The notes under the pieces are model-generated. The model was given only the letters and a program-made list of their open reading frames with translations. It was not told the DNA's origin and searched no databases. A DNA stretch of 64,000 bases from Prostheceraeus crozeri. Its lineage: Eukaryota > Platyhelminthes > Polycladida > Euryleptidae. A program made the translations under genes and the position numbers. Positions 52,801-58,340 of the stretch are shown in pieces; position 1 is the stretch's first letter, and each line of letters opens with the position of its first letter. The stretch spans positions 62,001 to 126,000 of the forward strand of contig CAJQUW010006378.1 in the NCBI GenBank assembly GCA_907163375.1, in the 5' to 3' direction.

Positions 52801-55739
52801 GAAAGCATTGTGTCCAATTTTAGGAAGACAAATGCATGCGCGTAGCAGCCTCATGAGACGTCTACTATTCTATAATTTTCCATGAATTTTCCATGTTACT
52901 GTGGTAAAGCAGGTAGCAGACATGAACTTGACACTTAACTCTCAATTGATGGAAATTACGACTCTCTTGACAATGTCTTGCATGATTCCCTCTCATAATC
53001 CTTCATCCAATTTCACACAAGGATGCTAGGCCTAAGTAAGTTCGTTTCTAGACATAATTTAAATTCAAATATCACGAATGAAGACTTTGTATCTAAAGCT
53101 TGAGCAAATGCGTACAAGGCTGGGTAGATATTTAGATTTGAATTTCTTAATAGAAGCTATCTTTTAATTCAGATATTTCGTAGCTATTTTGGGGAAGGAG
53201 CTAGTTGGCGAGCAAAAATGTTCAGATCATTTTGTTGTTTGAAAATCTAAAAACAGTATCAGTTGCCTTTTGTTGTTGATGTAACTAATACAATATTAAG
53301 AATTTTACATTTCATGAACGAAAAAAGTCTGTTGAAAGTGCTCACTCACCTCCTCTTGTCCAATTACGAATATTGTAACCAAATATGCGCAACGTGAATC
53401 TCTCGACGCTCTATCTCAACGTGGATCAGCTACTATATCGAAGTGCTGCATGGTAGAGTTGTTCAATTTGCATTTTAAAATTATATTAAGTTTTTGGTGA
53501 CCGATGTATTAGACAGAAAAAATTGCATCAAGCTATTAACATTAAAAACTCATTCTACACCTCTCTACTATTAATTCTAGGTTGAGAGTCTCTGATGATA
53601 ATTGAAACCTTAAGCTTTTAATAAAATTGACACGGATGTTAAGGGTTGAGAGATATCTTGGCAAATTTTAAAAAATGGCTTATATTTACACTAAATGAAA
53701 CTATCCGAGAAAATCCTCTATGATAATTGCATGTCTCTGTGATATTAAAGGATGGATGTAATCAATTAACAAATGATTGATAGGACTTTAGCAATGGGAT
53801 TCGCAACAAAATGAAAATATATAAAAATTATGACTTACTATAAAGTATTTATTCAAATATTGGGCTACGGCTTGAAATGGCCTGCGATAAATCATACTTT
53901 GAATTGTGAGGTGGAATGAATTAAGCAAATGTTAATAAGTCCCTCACAATAATTAATTTTGAATGCATTACGCATCCTATTCAGAGAATATTACTACACA
54001 GTTTTCGAGTAGTTGATGCATTTTCTTTAAACCGCATCTTACAATAATATTGATATGTAAGCATTATTAATGACAACTGGCCACTGCTTCTCTGCACGAA
54101 TATTCAGATTTGTTTGTGAAATTGAATTGAATTCGTGCAGCAATTTCATAATCACTTTTTTGACTTTAGAACCCTCTCCTTCCCTCACATTCGGTTCCGT
54201 AAACGACTCACTAACCAATCGTAATCGGTATGCGTAATCGCCCACGTTGCTTTTGATCTTACTTCAAACATGCTAAGTAAACAATATGCAGTCACTGTGA
54301 GAGAACAGAGACATGCCTTCGCTAATTGTTTTGCTCTGAACTTTCGTTCACCTTACATAATGTCTATGTACTTCAGCAGTAATGAGAAGAAATGTTGAAG
54401 AAGACAGAAAATAAACTATTGAATTTATTTCAATGAAACTTACATTTTCGCATTCCTTGCGTCGCAAGGATTTTGAAGATACCAAACATGAACGTCTTGA
54501 TGAAAAACTGAGAACATAACATTTTCAGTCAAAATAGTCATGATTTTGTGACAACTTCACAATATCACTAATTTTTTCCTAGTTTACCGATTTTGATGAT
54601 CAGTATATTAGTAGAGAGCTCTGAAAATTCTCTTTATCACCGTGCCTGAATAATTATCATACTCACATACTTTCTCTTTGAAAAATTAAATTACAATTTG
54701 TAAATTGAGTGATTTATATATTTTCAGCACTGCTCAGCAAATACAATAGCGGATGCAAGTCTGCCATAGCTCATTTTAAAGATGAGAATACAAGCTGTCG
54801 AATGATGTATGGCACGCTGATGTGAGACACGATTTGAAGACATGAGGATCGATTGAATTTCAGCTAAATTTGGGTGTCTGTTTTTTATGATCATCTCCGT
54901 AGTTTACAACAGTTGTCATTTTCATTCATTTGATAGTGGCAACGACTACTATCAACGCCTTGGAGCATCAGTATCCTAGAGGTTAGATTAAGCGTCTTCC
55001 ATATCGGATGAGGATTTTACGCAAAATCTGGAATATGAGTGTGTTCAGCAAGAATCTCAACTCTCTGCAACTGCTCACCGCTCGCTTCGATTGCCTCTTG
55101 AAGATTCATTTGTGAAGTGTTTTTGTTGATGTATTTGAAGCAATTTTGAGGTCTGCATGTGTATAAATACATGTACATAATGCGTCATTGCGCAAAAATG
55201 ATGGTCTGAAGCATTTATGTGATGAGACGTCTCAAATAATCATTGCTAGCGGTCTCATTTCTGATGACGACCTGTGCATTGACTTTTGCTTGGTTCCAGT
55301 TTGGAGAAGTCTAGTATTTTCCAACTTGAAAGCTTCATTTACTCTTCCGATAGTATCGATGAATGCCATGATAGAAGCGGTTGATTTCCATTTTGGGGAC
55401 AAATTTCCATTTCTATTGCGGCAGTAATTCATTATCGAAAAATGGGAACATCGGATTGCGATTTGTGGGCTAGCAATACAAGGTGTGACAATTAAGTTCC
55501 AGGGCTACTCAAGCATCTTTTACACATTGAAGCTCGAGAACTTAATTGTCAAATCTTGCATGTGTAGCCGACGCCCACCTCAGCATGTATCTCTTTCTAT
55601 TTCAATTGAGGAATCATGCATGTATGCTATCATAAAAGGTTACATAAAAATTATGTGGCCTTTATGTTCACGATACTCTCTCTATTTTCAGGAAACTCAT
55701 GAAGTGATCCAATCCGATGTTGAAGATGGTGGCGATTGA
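6370..55739 (+). CDS. LRRC23: LRRC23 orthologue, spliced, 9 predicted coding exons
   Basis: Predicted CDS join 6370-6510, 9365-9477, 16580-16836, 25360-25493, 31387-31523, 34141-34217, 42311-42465, 52148-52171, 55692-55739: 1086 nt, 361 residues plus stop, all junctions GT/AG and phase-compatible. Order: acidic N-terminus (1-47), conserved cap with CKTG and HAYVKL (about 66-84), about eight LRRs of LxxLxLxxNxL type (about 95-285), an LRR C-cap with GNPI...YR (287-297), then RLDKDEYSEEE and a charged helix, and an acidic tail. Vertebrate LRRC23 (about 340 residues) has the same order and near-identical CKTG, AYVKL and RLDK-E-Y-EEE blocks. Known role of the family: radial spoke (RS3) head component in motile cilia and sperm flagella. 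The start is supported by an in-frame TAA at 6313-6315 with no ATG between. No disabling change is seen. Exons 1-7 are firm; exons 8-9 are less certain because the tail is poorly conserved. Confidence 0.93.
6511..9364 (+). other. LRRC23 intron 1
   Basis: 2854 bases from GTAAGT to TTTCAG. No mobile element, RNA gene or second coding region is recognised on either strand. Confidence 0.8.
9365..9477 (+). CDS. LRRC23: LRRC23 exon 2 (conserved N-cap)
   Basis: Acceptor TTTCAG at 9359-9364, donor GTAAGG at 9478; enters phase 0, leaves two bases (AG). It encodes residues 48-84 with the hallmark blocks LLCKTGDGLSHAYVKLD and CKE, nearly identical to the vertebrate protein just before its first leucine-rich repeat. 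The split codon AG|A gives Arg85. Confidence 0.94.
10395..10713 (+). pseudogene. MADF-like (Myb/SANT-type) domain fragment
   Basis: The open frame begins near LTDAEEEDMSSWLEAN (ATG at 10419) and encodes EAIYNKKINAYKDYRKKDALW, LKTWYRCIRTRYTRL, KKSGDAAKDLTERDQW and WLKPHVFEVKKKT. The tryptophan spacing, the LYxx...YKD...W start and the WYRxIRTRYxRL block fit the MADF fold, a DNA-binding domain. Many invertebrate MADF proteins with LTERDQW and FEVKKRT are encoded by Harbinger-type transposons. The frame then meets GTGAGT, a possible splice donor, and runs into a (TA)n tract. A lysine-rich N-terminal piece (MRNSRKKRQVVEKENS, from 10203) lies upstream in another frame. Probably a decayed transposon gene. 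Confidence 0.6.
10715..10797. repeat. (TA)n microsatellite
   Basis: About 41 TA units, followed by short interrupted TA blocks to about 10825. The open frames on both strands here (alternating I and Y) are artefacts of the repeat. Confidence 0.95.
11269..11308. repeat. 40-bp perfect palindrome
   Basis: Twenty bases (GACGGCGCGCACTTTGTGCA) followed directly by their exact reverse complement, with no spacer. It lies inside the Harbinger-like remnant. Confidence 0.95.
11691..14290 (+). mobile_element. BEL/Pao LTR retrotransposon fossil, broken
   Basis: Old virus-like remnant of about 2.6 kb. A 5' LTR-like block starts TGTGAAATAT at 11691 and ends before about 11930. It is followed at 11933 by a primer-binding-site-like sequence starting TGG. 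Parts recognised between: a gag-like region of the DUF1759 type (about 12160-12720), a zinc-knuckle region (about 13030-13110) and an aspartic-protease-like region of the DUF1758 type (about 13250-13440), with a further Pao-like stretch to about 13720. A purine-rich tract at about 14041-14049 precedes a second TGTGAAATAT block at 14050, a diverged 3' LTR-like copy. Reverse transcriptase and integrase are not recognised. Broken, with several breaks. The LTR-like blocks differ substantially, which suggests an old insertion. Confidence 0.8.
14300..16579 (+). other. 3' half of LRRC23 intron 2
   Basis: AT-rich intron sequence with no recognised gene or element, ending at the exon 3 acceptor. Short frames such as those near 14608-14799 and 15311-15508 lack any family signature. 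Confidence 0.6.
16580..16836 (+). CDS. LRRC23: LRRC23 exon 3 (LRR 1-3 and start of LRR 4)
   Basis: Acceptor TTGCAG ends at 16579, donor GTGAGT starts at 16837; leaves one base (T). It encodes about 85 residues with successive repeats LRYLDLSKNYL, LTIKCEYNKL, LQSANFNYNKI and the beginning of LEQLSLS. Alignment with vertebrate LRRC23 is colinear (YIHLRYVDIS in the human protein against YIYLRYLDLS here). Confidence 0.95.
17276..17770 (-). mobile_element. LINE polyprotein C-terminal remnant
   Basis: Read on the minus strand, pieces in several frames match the C-terminal tail found after the reverse transcriptase in many invertebrate non-LTR retrotransposon proteins: SLEPQGLDRGDGKS (about 17605-17650), CLFWDATVTDTFAFSYVNET (about 17513-17580) and KREGMWLCQRLSLAIMRGNA (about 17295-17360). 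The pieces are separated by at least two frameshifts or stops, including one at ESLT..ES near 17450. No RT core remains. Decayed and 5'-truncated. Confidence 0.75.
18963..19562 (+). repeat. Left arm of foldback element
   Basis: The 600-bp arm carries an open frame (18965-19147) that recurs at 21531-21716 on the other strand; it is shared repeat, not a gene. The arm is itself a diverged inverted repeat: CTGACGTCATCAGGTGACCT near 19143 recurs inverted near 19450, and the sequence between is symmetric in outline around about 19310 (GATCACGTGATC). Confidence 0.9.
19563..21115 (+). other. Spacer of foldback element, coding-like but unrecognised
   Basis: Richer in GC than the surroundings. Two plus-strand frames in the same register (20164-20355 and 20479-20736) are open between stops, with protein-like stretches such as EVFLIIICGEDVPMPDGLEQL and GMTLPVGIVDDFEEGRITW. 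I do not recognise a family. It could be a decayed transposase or captured host sequence. Confidence 0.3.
21116..21715 (-). repeat. Right arm of foldback element
   Basis: Inverse of 18963-19562 with scattered single-base differences, for example in the GATCACGTGA centre (GATCACGTGATC on the left, GATCACGTGACC region on the right). Confidence 0.9.
21716..24061 (+). other. LRRC23 intron 3, no gene seen
   Basis: AT-rich, with a somewhat GC-richer block at about 23700-23890 that has no recognised product. A purine-rich, A-rich stretch lies at about 23540-23705. Confidence 0.5.
24070..24586. mobile_element. hAT-type MITE, copy 1 (517 bp)
   Basis: Ends CACAGAATTAGA and TCTAATTCTGTG form a 12-bp terminal inverted repeat. 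Flanks are CTTTGCAC (24062-24069) and CTTCGCAC (24587-24594), 7 of 8 identical, as expected for an ageing hAT target duplication. The element recurs in inverted orientation at 62409-62919. It has no transposase; the open frames inside are incidental. Confidence 0.88.
24595..25359 (+). other. End of LRRC23 intron 3
   Basis: No recognised feature before the exon 4 acceptor at 25359. Confidence 0.6.
25360..25493 (+). CDS. LRRC23: LRRC23 exon 4 (LRR 4-6)
   Basis: Acceptor TTTTAG at 25354-25359, donor GTAAGA at 25494. The split codon T|TC gives Phe171, completing LSLSFNRIESL. It then encodes TRLHTLELRKNKLTS and LPNLKNLFL, two further leucine-rich repeats, and leaves phase 0. Confidence 0.94.
25616..25665. 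repeat. Short TCGACC-type hexamer array
   Basis: Degenerate tandem copies of CGACCT / TCGATC, about 50 bp, just inside intron 4. Confidence 0.6.
26994..27165 (-). mobile_element. LINE C-terminal fragment
   Basis: The minus-strand frame encodes KREARWCDNVQADFRTLNL, then AQYRNTWRTAIRPTPNTRN and a stop. The pattern RWxDxVxxDL...L...A.DRxxWRxxI is the usual end of many non-LTR retrotransposon ORF2 proteins, after the reverse transcriptase. No RT core is seen upstream, so this is a small remnant. Confidence 0.6.
27572..27775 (-). mobile_element. Tc1/mariner transposase fragment
   Basis: The minus-strand frame contains NETWFQQDGILSHSRVEANL, then HWIGTSGEIEYPPRSPDSTP and PDF. In the Tc1/mariner family this is the stretch holding the second catalytic Asp (QQDG) and the third (the PPRSPD block), with LTPLDF weakened to STPPDF. 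About 68 residues survive of an expected 340 or more. No inverted termini were identified. Confidence 0.8.
28075..28526. mobile_element. Diverged partial copy of the long-TIR element at 57328
   Basis: It matches the middle and right arm of the 57328-58054 element: GTTTAATCAGAGAAAAC-type words near 28370, a stretch ending CTGTCTGGCAAGAG at 28450, and GGCTTCGTTCCC plus GCAGAAACTC near 28500-28525. The left arm is truncated, beginning around 28075-28100. Confidence 0.7.
28527..28660 (-). repeat. tRNA-derived SINE-like sequence
   Basis: On the minus strand, an A-box-like word TGGTTGAGTGT (28622-28632) is followed by a B-box-like word AGTTCAAAACT (28588-28598). They sit in a tRNA-like GTGGCCTTGTGGTTGAG...GGGTCAAACCC context. 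The cloverleaf is not intact and the tail continues beyond a tRNA, so a SINE or tRNA pseudogene is more likely than a working tRNA. It abuts the truncated TIR element. Confidence 0.55.
29770..29882 (+). mobile_element. Fragment of the long-TIR element family
   Basis: It carries the left-arm series ACGAAGC, GACTTT, CAGAATGATGTACA, CTACGAATC and CTTGTCAGACAGG in the same order as 57340-57460, with more divergence. About 110 bp, third copy in the window. Confidence 0.6.
29883..31386 (+). other. End of LRRC23 intron 4
   Basis: Mostly AT-rich. A patch at about 30066-30150 repeats GATTAATCG and AATTAATCGCGCGAT words in both orientations. No gene seen. Confidence 0.5.
31387..31523 (+). CDS. LRRC23: LRRC23 exon 5 (LRR 6-8)
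   Basis: Acceptor TTTCAG at 31381-31386, donor GTAAGG at 31524; enters phase 0, leaves AG. It encodes AANEITSLEGLERL, LTTLHVRENKIETLEGF and LQYVNI, which continue the LRR spacing across the junction (LKNLFL|AANEI). Confidence 0.94.
31897..32404. mobile_element. hAT-type MITE with TAGTGGTGTGC-like ends (508 bp)
   Basis: The left end GAGAGGTGTGC and the right end (inverse TAGTGGTGTGC) form a short TIR of a type common in hAT elements. Flanks CTTTGTAC (31889-31896) and CTTTCTAC (32405-32412) match at 7 of 8 positions. Internally both ends carry GAACCCGACC-type words. No transposase. Confidence 0.7.
33060..33334 (+). pseudogene. Cys-rich coding-like fragment, unrecognised
   Basis: This GC-richer block in LRRC23 intron 5 is open on the plus strand. 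It encodes EHEPAPGELSEARKLYCCG, SPHCGAVIWTRYPSDFSNC and RECLQRRQLISQ. A second frame after about 33280 encodes GEFFVCSNSVAHYSLVYA and a stop at 33332-33334. The Cys spacing with a late VCS block is loosely like the C-terminal Cys-rich tails of some LRR proteins (LRRC58, LRRC28), but I cannot confirm this. It may be a captured or retrocopied piece with one frameshift. The opposite strand is also open (32969-33313). Confidence 0.3.
34141..34217 (+). CDS. LRRC23: LRRC23 exon 6 (LRR 8-9)
   Basis: Acceptor TTTTCAG ends at 34140, donor GTAATT starts at 34218. The split codon AG|T gives Ser261; the exon encodes ENLISDIREVDKL and LPLLRAIILH, and leaves one base G. The phase and length (77 nt) are consistent with the neighbouring exons. 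Confidence 0.91.
34218..36920 (+). other. LRRC23 intron 6, first part
   Basis: No gene. A short repeat end (GGGGCGCAGCATCTAGGGGGG then GGGGTC...GACCCC words) lies at about 35225-35310; a similar C-rich sequence occurs near 38912-38955, probably ends of the same repeat class. Confidence 0.45.
36921..37010 (+). repeat. tRNA-derived SINE-like sequence
   Basis: A perfect A-box TGGCACAGTGG at 36929-36939 and a B-box-like AGGTCGAGCCC at 36973-36983 (two differences from GGTTCGANNCC), 44 bases apart. The tRNA fold does not close and the 3' part runs into AT-rich sequence. This is the head of a tRNA-SINE rather than a tRNA gene. Confidence 0.6.
37011..41336 (+). other. LRRC23 intron 6, middle part
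   Basis: No supported gene. Both strands at 37212-37670 are partly open without a recognisable family. 39000-39380 holds several CGGGAT/ATCCCG words in both orientations. Confidence 0.4.
41337..41870 (+). mobile_element. LINE reverse transcriptase fragment
   Basis: One frame carries GVPQGSVLGPTL (the RT motif before the catalytic YxDD), then IKYTVDFIAMHF in the place of the YADD block, then DWSFTNHLPLNISKYKG. After a frameshift a second frame carries SKASRRMYIIRC and an RT-thumb-like segment to about 41870. The active-site YADD is changed to YTVD. This is a jockey/CR1-like remnant, 5'- and 3'-incomplete, in LRRC23 intron 6. Confidence 0.8.
42311..42465 (+). CDS. LRRC23: LRRC23 exon 7 (LRR C-cap and charged helix)
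   Basis: Acceptor TTTCAG ends at 42310, donor GTGAGT starts at 42466. The split codon G|GC gives Gly287, then NPIAGDDDYRLEVL, VIRLDKDEYSEEE and a charged, probably coiled helix ending EELANQ. The GNP...YR cap and the LDK-E-Y-EEE motif match vertebrate LRRC23 closely. It leaves phase 0. Confidence 0.94.
42466..44329 (+). other. LRRC23 intron 7, first part
   Basis: AT-rich with no recognised gene; the short open frames (for example 43456-43665 and 43781-43990) have no family signature. Confidence 0.5.
44330..44630 (-). mobile_element. GIY-YIG domain fragment, Penelope-like
   Basis: The minus-strand frame encodes KKYLITYNKCGDTYIGESQC, then TFRRRIHQHLSKI. The pattern YLIxCxxCxxxYIGET...RxxxH is that of the GIY-YIG endonuclease domain at the C-terminus of Penelope-like retroelements, with the usual first Cys changed to Tyr (ITYNKC). 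No reverse transcriptase is seen nearby. A 5'-truncated remnant is likely. Confidence 0.65.
44631..51341 (+). other. LRRC23 intron 7, long central part
   Basis: Mostly AT-rich with no firm feature. GC-richer coding-like blocks at 45134-45364 (-) and 45797-46260 match nothing I know. A 124-codon frame at 48121-48495 (+) lacks any domain. A plus-strand acidic frame without ATG lies at 48671-48745 (see findings). Confidence 0.4.
51342..51700 (-). mobile_element. LINE reverse transcriptase C-terminal fragment
   Basis: The minus strand reads AKILGIIIDDKF, stop, WQDHVNYIMSKARIRIYYLH, then ALKQAGSSQLLLWRAYCSII and PLIITYAFPACC. This is the thumb region after the RT active site in jockey/CR1-type LINEs (KxLGVxxDxxLxWxxHV...SKAxxRxYxL). 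One in-frame stop lies between KF and WQD. A shorter match may extend to about 51760. Confidence 0.8.
51761..55691 (+). other. LRRC23 introns 7 (end) and 8, apart from the microexon
   Basis: AT-rich, with no recognised mobile element. A coding-like block with open frames on both strands lies at 54980-55430 and cannot be assigned. Confidence 0.45.
52148..52171 (+). CDS. LRRC23: Predicted LRRC23 exon 8, a 24-nt microexon
   Basis: Eight codons, IYEHEDAQ, between an acceptor ending CGATTTAG and a consensus donor GTAAGT. It is phase 0 on both sides, so it can be included or skipped without changing frame between exons 7 and 9. The acidic composition suits the tail. No homology can be claimed for eight residues; the call rests on splice sites, phase and composition. 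Confidence 0.5.
55692..55739 (+). CDS. LRRC23: LRRC23 terminal exon 9
   Basis: Acceptor TATTTTCAG ends at 55691. It encodes ETHEVIQSDVEDGGD then TGA at 55737-55739. An acidic tail of this kind closes LRRC23 proteins, though its sequence is not conserved. Phase 0 matches exon 8, or exon 7 directly if exon 8 is skipped. A possible AATAAA signal lies at 55988-55993. Confidence 0.65.
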   Translation, partial: ETHEVIQSDVEDGGD

Positions 55740-56489
55740 AATTCTCTGTAACCGAGATGTGACTGTTTTGCTGATATGTTTAACATATGTAAATATGGAA
55801 TTCCGAATCAGTGTCTGTTGTAAAGTATTTTCTTGATGAAATATATATAGTTTCGGCACAAATCAGACTGGCCTATTTCTTCTTCTTTAAAGCTGGAATT
55901 TACAATTGACATGATAATTAATAGGTTTCGGTCGAGTCGATAGAGATGCGTATGTACACGGGGACTTACGTAGTAAACTATAGAATGAATAAATTGTAGT
56001 GTTGACAAATAAGACATTTCAGAATGTTTGGAATTTTAAGGTGGTTTCTTTCATGATTTCTTTATTTTTGCACGAAAATAGGATTCTAGGAATCTATTGT
56101 AAGACACTTGAATACTCTACTTATTACTTGTAGCCTTCATTGTTGAAGCAAAGGTTACTTCGTTCACCTTTTTCAACAGGCTAATACATTTATAGAAATG
56201 CATTGCTCAATTTCAACACTCAATCACGTGTAGGCCTACTATTCCATTTATTGGAATAAATTTTCATTCAATTCAAATAAATTTCAACTGTTTTGTTACC
56301 ATGTGCCGTGGCAACAATAGAAACAAGGCAAACCAGGATCAAGCGCGCCTTTCCAATAAGTAAGAAAGGCCTTCTTCTTTTTCTCATTTTTGCATTGGAT
56401 ACATAAGAATTACTAACGATCAAATAATAAATTTTCCAGCAATTTCTTTTGTATAGAAATAGTATAAGTGGCAGAAACAGTCTAGTGAA
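55740..56489 (+). other. LRRC23 3' UTR and downstream flank
   Basis: It contains the possible AATAAA at 55988. No other gene is recognised before the LINE remnant. Confidence 0.5.
55988..55993 (+). promoter_or_regulatory. Possible LRRC23 polyadenylation signal
   Basis: AATAAA about 250 bases after the predicted stop codon, followed within 25 bases by a GT-containing stretch. It is the first canonical hexamer after the stop. AATAAA is frequent by chance in DNA this AT-rich. Confidence 0.35.
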
Positions 56490-58340
56490 GTAAATACACA
56501 TAGTCAATGAATATCGCAAACGTAACGGCCTGGATATGAATTTCAATAAAACTAAATTAATTTTTCAAAATATTAGATATGAAAATGATCACGTAGAACT
56601 TAATTTGATCAATGAATTGAAGCGAATTAGTATAGTGCGCGAATATAAATATCTTGAATTTTGGATAGGAAATAACACTAAAAAACATTTGTCTTCACTA
56701 ACTAAGAATGGTAATAAATCGGCATGTCTAACTGCTAAAAAACTAAAAGAAATAGGATGTGCGAATGGAGCAATAGTGAAAAATACCTTTGAAATGTTGA
56801 CATTATCAAAAATGCAGTATGGTGGTGAATTTTGCTTCTACAATAAATTATCCGAATTGAATAGGATGCAGCTTCAATTCTATAAACGTTTCTATCATCT
56901 AATATACCACTGCAAATTATTGTTTGATAAGGAGTGTGGACTATATCCTCTTGAATATCATTTTGAAAAAGCTGCAATCAACTTGTGGATCAAAATGATC
57001 TTTAATGAAAATAGTAGCATCATGAAAAGATGCTATGATCATATTTCAAATAATTCAGACAATAGCAATTATTCATATACATGGTGTTGGAGAAAAAAAT
57101 CTTTTAAAGCAAATGCATTTATCACATCTTTGGTTAGATCAAAACAGCTTAGAGATAAATAGGCGCAAATGTAAAATTATAGTAAAAACCAGACTAATGG
57201 AGCATTTTAGAGCCATTTGGATAAATGATGCCAAGAAAAGTAGAACCGGAATGGACTACTTGGAGCTAAGTCCATTCGATTGCAGCATGAAAAGCTGTTT
57301 AACTCAATCTAAAAGAAAATATTATAGTCCGGCAGCCAGAACGAGTTTCTGCAGGGAACGAGGCCGAAAGTGCGACTTTCGCAGAATGATGTGCACCCTA
57401 TGCCTACTACGAATCGGCACGTCTGCCGAGTTCTAGTGAGTTCCTCTTCTTGTCAGACAGGATCAAAGAAAAACACATGCAAATCCAATGGAACGCAGAC
57501 TGCAGCTTTTGGCTAAAATGAAATTTTGTATGTTTTCTCTGATTAAACGAAAAGTACTTAACCCAGAGTTACAATTTTTGGCATGGAATGTCTTCAGGTC
57601 ATTTCCTTTCATGTTCATGCACCCCTGTACGTGTGCATATAGCCAAACCCATTTAGATTTGGCGAGCCTCTTAATGTCGGCAAACACAAACATTTTGAGC
57701 TACTTTATCCACATTCAACCACATTCTCACATACATTGCCGAATAGATACATGATAATAGCACATGCACATCATAGGAAATGACCTGAAGACATTCCATG
57801 CCAAAAATTGTAACTCTGGGTTAAGTACTTTTCGTTTAATCAGAGAAAACATACAAAATTTCATTTTAGCCAAAAGCTGCAGTCTGCGTCCCATTGGATT
57901 TGCATGTATTTTTCTTTGATCCTGTCTGACAAGAAGAGGAACTCACTAGAACTCGGCAGACGTGCCGATTCGTAGTAGGCATAGGGTGCACATCATTCTG
58001 CGAAAGTCTCACTTTCGGCCTCGTTCCCTGCAGAAACTCGTTCTGGCTGCCGGACCTAGCACCTCTGCTGAAATTGAGATGTGGGAATCATGAACTAGCA
58101 GTTAAAACTGGATGCTATAGAAATTGATTGAGCTATGACGAAAGATAGTACAGTCTATTCGATGATAGAACAGTTGAAACTGCATACCATTTCATTTGTG
58201 AATGTGCATTGTACAATGATATCAGGTTGCACTTCACACCATTCTTTTTAGATATCTCGAAGCAAGATTTCTATGTAATGCTAGAAACTTTGTAAATAGG
58301 TAAAATTGTGACATTAACCCAGTACATAAACAGTGCAAAT
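56490..58340 (+). mobile_element. LINE remnant interrupted by a TIR element
   Basis: The plus strand carries the part of a LINE ORF2 downstream of the RT active site. It runs NEYRKRNGLDMNFNKTKL, YKYLEFWIG, SKMQYGGEFCFYNKLSELNR, then CGLYPLEYHFEKAAINLW (56536-57162). A frameshift near 57120-57140 leads to SLWLDQNSLEINRRKCK and MKSCLTQSKRKYY (to 57327). After the inserted 727-bp element it resumes at 58056 with LAPLLKLRCGNHELAV and, after another frameshift, DDRTVETAYHFICECALYND (to about 58290), the usual CxxC/HxxxC-like tail. It is 5'-truncated near 56490 and carries at least two frameshifts. Confidence 0.82.
57328..58054. mobile_element. 727-bp palindromic TIR element inserted in the LINE
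   Basis: It begins TCCGGCAGCCAGAACG and ends with the exact inverse CGTTCTGGCTGCCGGA. The arms extend about 275 bases (57328-57602 against 57780-58054) with few differences, leaving a loop of about 180 bp. There is no coding capacity, and flanks give no clear target duplication. Diverged relatives lie at 28075-28526 and 29770-29882. Young by arm similarity; superfamily unknown. Confidence 0.85.
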
